From assembly GCF_015690345.1 (NCBI RefSeq), contig NZ_JADPUN010000151.1:1-34139 (forward strand): a stretch of 34,139 bases of DNA, in the 5' to 3' direction. Made by a program: the position numbers and the translations under genes. Of the stretch, positions 32,045-34,139 are shown piece after piece (the first letter of the stretch is position 1; each line of letters starts with the position of its first letter). Source of the DNA: Plantactinospora alkalitolerans. GTDB taxonomy: Bacteria; Actinomycetota; Actinomycetes; Mycobacteriales; Micromonosporaceae. Under the pieces are notes generated by a model, which was not told the DNA's origin, searched no databases, and was given only the letters and a program-made list of their open reading frames with translations.

Positions 32045-34139
32045 GTGAGTACGTACCAGTGCTCCTCGTGTGGCCGGGAGATCGAGGCGGCGCCCCGATG
32101 CCCGTACTGCCGGGCCGAGCAGCCAGAACGGCCGGACGACCTGGCCCGGATCGAACGGTCGATCGCGGAGATGAAGATCCGCGAGGCGGCGATCGCCAAG
32201 GAACAGAAGACGATCGCCTCCCAGATGCAGGCGGCGCTGTTCCAGCGGGACATCCTCTCGCACGCGGCGGACCAGCGGCGCAAGCAGAACACCAAGCCGC
32301 GTCGGGTACTCCGCCGCAAGGCCAACCGCCGGAGTCCGGCGGCGGCCGGTCCGATGACCCCGACCCCGCCGACGGTCACGCCCAGTTCGCCGCCGCCCCG
32401 GGTACCCCGACAGCCGAAGGGCGGCCGGGCGGACCGGATGACCCCGCCGCCACCACCGCCGCCACCCGCGCCGGGCGAGGAGCCCACCTGGGACGAGGGG
32501 CCGGCGGGCCGGCCCGAGGCGTCGACCCGCGAGGTCCAGAACATTCTGCTCGGGCTCGGCGCACTGCTGCTCGGCATCGCGGCGGTGGTCTTCGCCGCCG
32601 TGGCCCTCAGTTCGCTGGACGACTTCAGCCGGGTCGCCATCCTGCTGCTGGCGACCGCGTTGATGCTGGCCGTGCCGCCCCGGATCGCCAAACGGGGCCT
32701 GATCGCCACCGCCGAGACCGTCGCGGCGGTCGGCCTGCTCCTGGTGCCCCTCGTCGGTTACGCACTCTGGACGGTCAACCGGTTCGGGGACAGCGGGCTG
32801 CCCGGGTCGCTCTTCGCGGGCCTGGTCTTCCTGCTCACCGCCGTCGTCGCGGCGGCGTACGCCGGGGCCACCGGCCTGAACGCCCCCCGGTACGCGGCGG
32901 TGCTCGCCGTCCAGCCGATCCTGCCGCTGCTGGCGTACTCATGGCTGCGCGGTCCGACCGGTTGGGCCGTGGTGCTGACGGCGGTGGCCGTCGGCAACCT
33001 CTATCTCAGCCGGCTGTTCACCGACGACGGTCGGTTGACCGGCTGGCCCGCCCGGTTCCGGTTCGGCCCCGCCGCGCGGGAGTTCGGGCCGGCCGGTGCC
33101 GAGGAGTTCCGGACCGCCGGCCCGGCGGCCCGGGTGCCGGGCGGCACCGACCGTGCTCCCCGGACCACCGGCCCAGCCGGTCCGGACGGCCCCGAACCGC
33201 TGGAGCAGGACGGCCTCGGACCGGACCGGCCGGAGACCTTTCCGGAGGAGGCGGACGCGGTCCTCCAGGTGGATCTGGAACAGGGCGGGCCCGGCAACCG
33301 GGTCCGGACCGTGCGCGCCCGCCCCGCGCCGACCCCCTGGGTACGGGAGCTGACCTGGACCCTGCACGCCCTGGCCTTCACCGCCGCCGTGGTCTGCGCG
33401 GTCGCCGCGCTGATGAACGCCGACACCGTGCCGGGTGCCGCCCGGGCCGGCACCGCCCTGCTGCTGGCCGCCGCCGTGGGTCTGGCCGGCGCGCTCGCCC
33501 TGCGCCAGCCGCCGTTCCCGGACATCGGCGCCGCCATCCTGACCCTGGCCGTGATCGGTGCCGCCGGCCGGGTCGCCGCCGTCGCCCTGCCGGGCCGGGC
33601 CCTGGTGGTGATCGCCGCCGTCATCGCGCTCACCGGACTCGGCGTACGGGCGGTGCCGGAGGCGGCCCGCCGAGGCCCGCAACTGGCGTCGGCGGCCGCC
33701 CTGGTCGTGATCGGCGTGGTGGTGGCCGGGAATGCACTGCGCGCCGCGATGGCACCGATCCGGGCCGCCCTTCCGGTCTGGGAGGCCGACCTCGCCGACT
33801 ATCCCGGCACGCTCGCCGCCGGGGTGGGCGCCACCTCCTGGCAACTCGCCGTCACCGCCCTGCTGCTCACCATCGCCGCCGTCCTCGCCTCGCCGCCCGA
33901 GGTACGCCGCGAGTTCGCCGTCGTCGGTGCGGCCCTGACCGCGCTGGCGATGCCGGCCTCGCTCGGCCTGCCCTGGGCGGCGGCCCCGTGGCCAGCGGTG
34001 GTGGCCGCGATCGGCATCGGCCTGGTCGGCCTCTCCGCCGACACCCGGCGCGGCGCGCTGACCCATGCCGTGGCCGCGGCCGGGGTGGGGCTCGCCGGAG
34101 CCGCCGCCTCGGTGGTCCGCCCCGGACTGACCGCCGCCG
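32045..34139 (+). CDS. Large zinc-ribbon multi-TM membrane protein (SCO7613-like), open at right edge
   Basis: An open frame of 698 codons runs off the window. The N-terminus has a zinc ribbon with CSSC (C6, C9) and CPYC (C19, C22). A charged predicted coiled coil (about 33-90) and a Pro-rich linker with an uninterrupted run of eight prolines follow. From about residue 165 there are many TM segments rich in Ala, Val and Leu, broken by a hydrophilic loop (about 335-430). It resembles actinobacterial SCO7613-type membrane proteins of unknown function, a memory-based match. GTG 32045 is supported by GGAGG 7 nt upstream. The full length cannot be seen here. Confidence 0.85.
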   Translation, partial: MSTYQCSSCGREIEAAPRCPYCRAEQPERPDDLARIERSIAEMKIREAAIAKEQKTIASQMQAALFQRDILSHAADQRRKQNTKPRRVLRRKANRRSPAAAGPMTPTPPTVTPSSPPPRVPRQPKGGRADRMTPPPPPPPPAPGEEPTWDEGPAGRPEASTREVQNILLGLGALLLGIAAVVFAAVALSSLDDFSRVAILLLATALMLAVPPRIAKRGLIATAETVAAVGLLLVPLVGYALWTVNRFGDSGLPGSLFAGLVFLLTAVVAAAYAGATGLNAPRYAAVLAVQPILPLLAYSWLRGPTGWAVVLTAVAVGNLYLSRLFTDDGRLTGWPARFRFGPAAREFGPAGAEEFRTAGPAARVPGGTDRAPRTTGPAGPDGPEPLEQDGLGPDRPETFPEEADAVLQVDLEQGGPGNRVRTVRARPAPTPWVRELTWTLHALAFTAAVVCAVAALMNADTVPGAARAGTALLLAAAVGLAGALALRQPPFPDIGAAILTLAVIGAAGRVAAVALPGRALVVIAAVIALTGLGVRAVPEAARRGPQLASAAALVVIGVVVAGNALRAAMAPIRAALPVWEADLADYPGTLAAGVGATSWQLAVTALLLTIAAVLASPPEVRREFAVVGAALTALAMPASLGLPWAAAPWPAVVAAIGIGLVGLSADTRRGALTHAVAAAGVGLAGAAASVVRPGLTAA

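Overview
The window is high-GC DNA with GTG, ATG and one TTG starts, from an actinomycete. The mix of families (WhiB, DUF3499, TIGR03089, DUF397, F420 biosynthesis, DUF5937-type ArsR regulators) and a short palindromic intergenic repeat suggest a member of the Micromonosporaceae; the family assignment is inference. From memory, the order DUF3499 / zincin-like protein / whiB / fbiA / fbiB / mannose-1-phosphate guanylyltransferase / TIGR03089 / acyl-CoA dehydrogenase follows the Mycobacterium tuberculosis Rv3258c-Rv3274c backbone. This is therefore mostly core chromosome with lineage-specific insertions.

Layout. 1-1.2 kb: DUF3499 (left-truncated), a zincin-family protein without its zinc motif, and whiB with a well-formed promoter. 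1.5-7.2 kb: coenzyme F420 block, with fbiC and a Pro/Gln/Tyr-tailed membrane protein on the minus strand, and fbiA-fbiB overlapping by ATGA on the plus strand. FbiB lacks the C-terminal nitroreductase domain of the mycobacterial enzyme. 7.3-8.3 kb: ArsR-like regulator with an upstream palindrome. 8.5-13.5 kb: a DUF3616-like protein divergent from a Nudix hydrolase, mannose-1-phosphate guanylyltransferase, a GT4 glycosyltransferase and TIGR03089. 13.6-16.3 kb: acetoacetyl-CoA synthetase and a hotdog thioesterase, separated by two hairpin elements. 16.5-18.3 kb: two paralogous small membrane proteins, the second with a perfect 5 x 18-bp coding repeat. 18.4-19.9 kb: MerR regulator divergent from an aldo/keto reductase with a textbook 19-bp-spacer MerR promoter. 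19.9-21.5 kb: decayed Uma2 gene and an acyl-CoA dehydrogenase. 21.7-24.2 kb: ECF sigma factor coupled to a membrane-anchored partner, then DUF397 and the remnant of its usual regulator partner. 24.2-27.2 kb: secreted M14 metallopeptidase with extra C-terminal domains. 27.6-29.0 kb: UDP-glucose dehydrogenase. 29.1-31.8 kb: ABC-2 type transporter. 32.0 kb to the right edge: a large zinc-ribbon, multi-TM protein, open at the edge.

The most general signal is regulatory. At least nine genes without a Shine-Dalgarno have a TANNNT-like -10 element ending 6-8 nt before the start codon, as expected for leaderless mRNAs. Other leads are the missing FbiB domain, the two copies of a 55-nt bipartite palindromic element just after stop codons, and several operator-like sites. 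I saw no tRNA, rRNA, CRISPR array, transposase, prophage or biosynthetic gene cluster.
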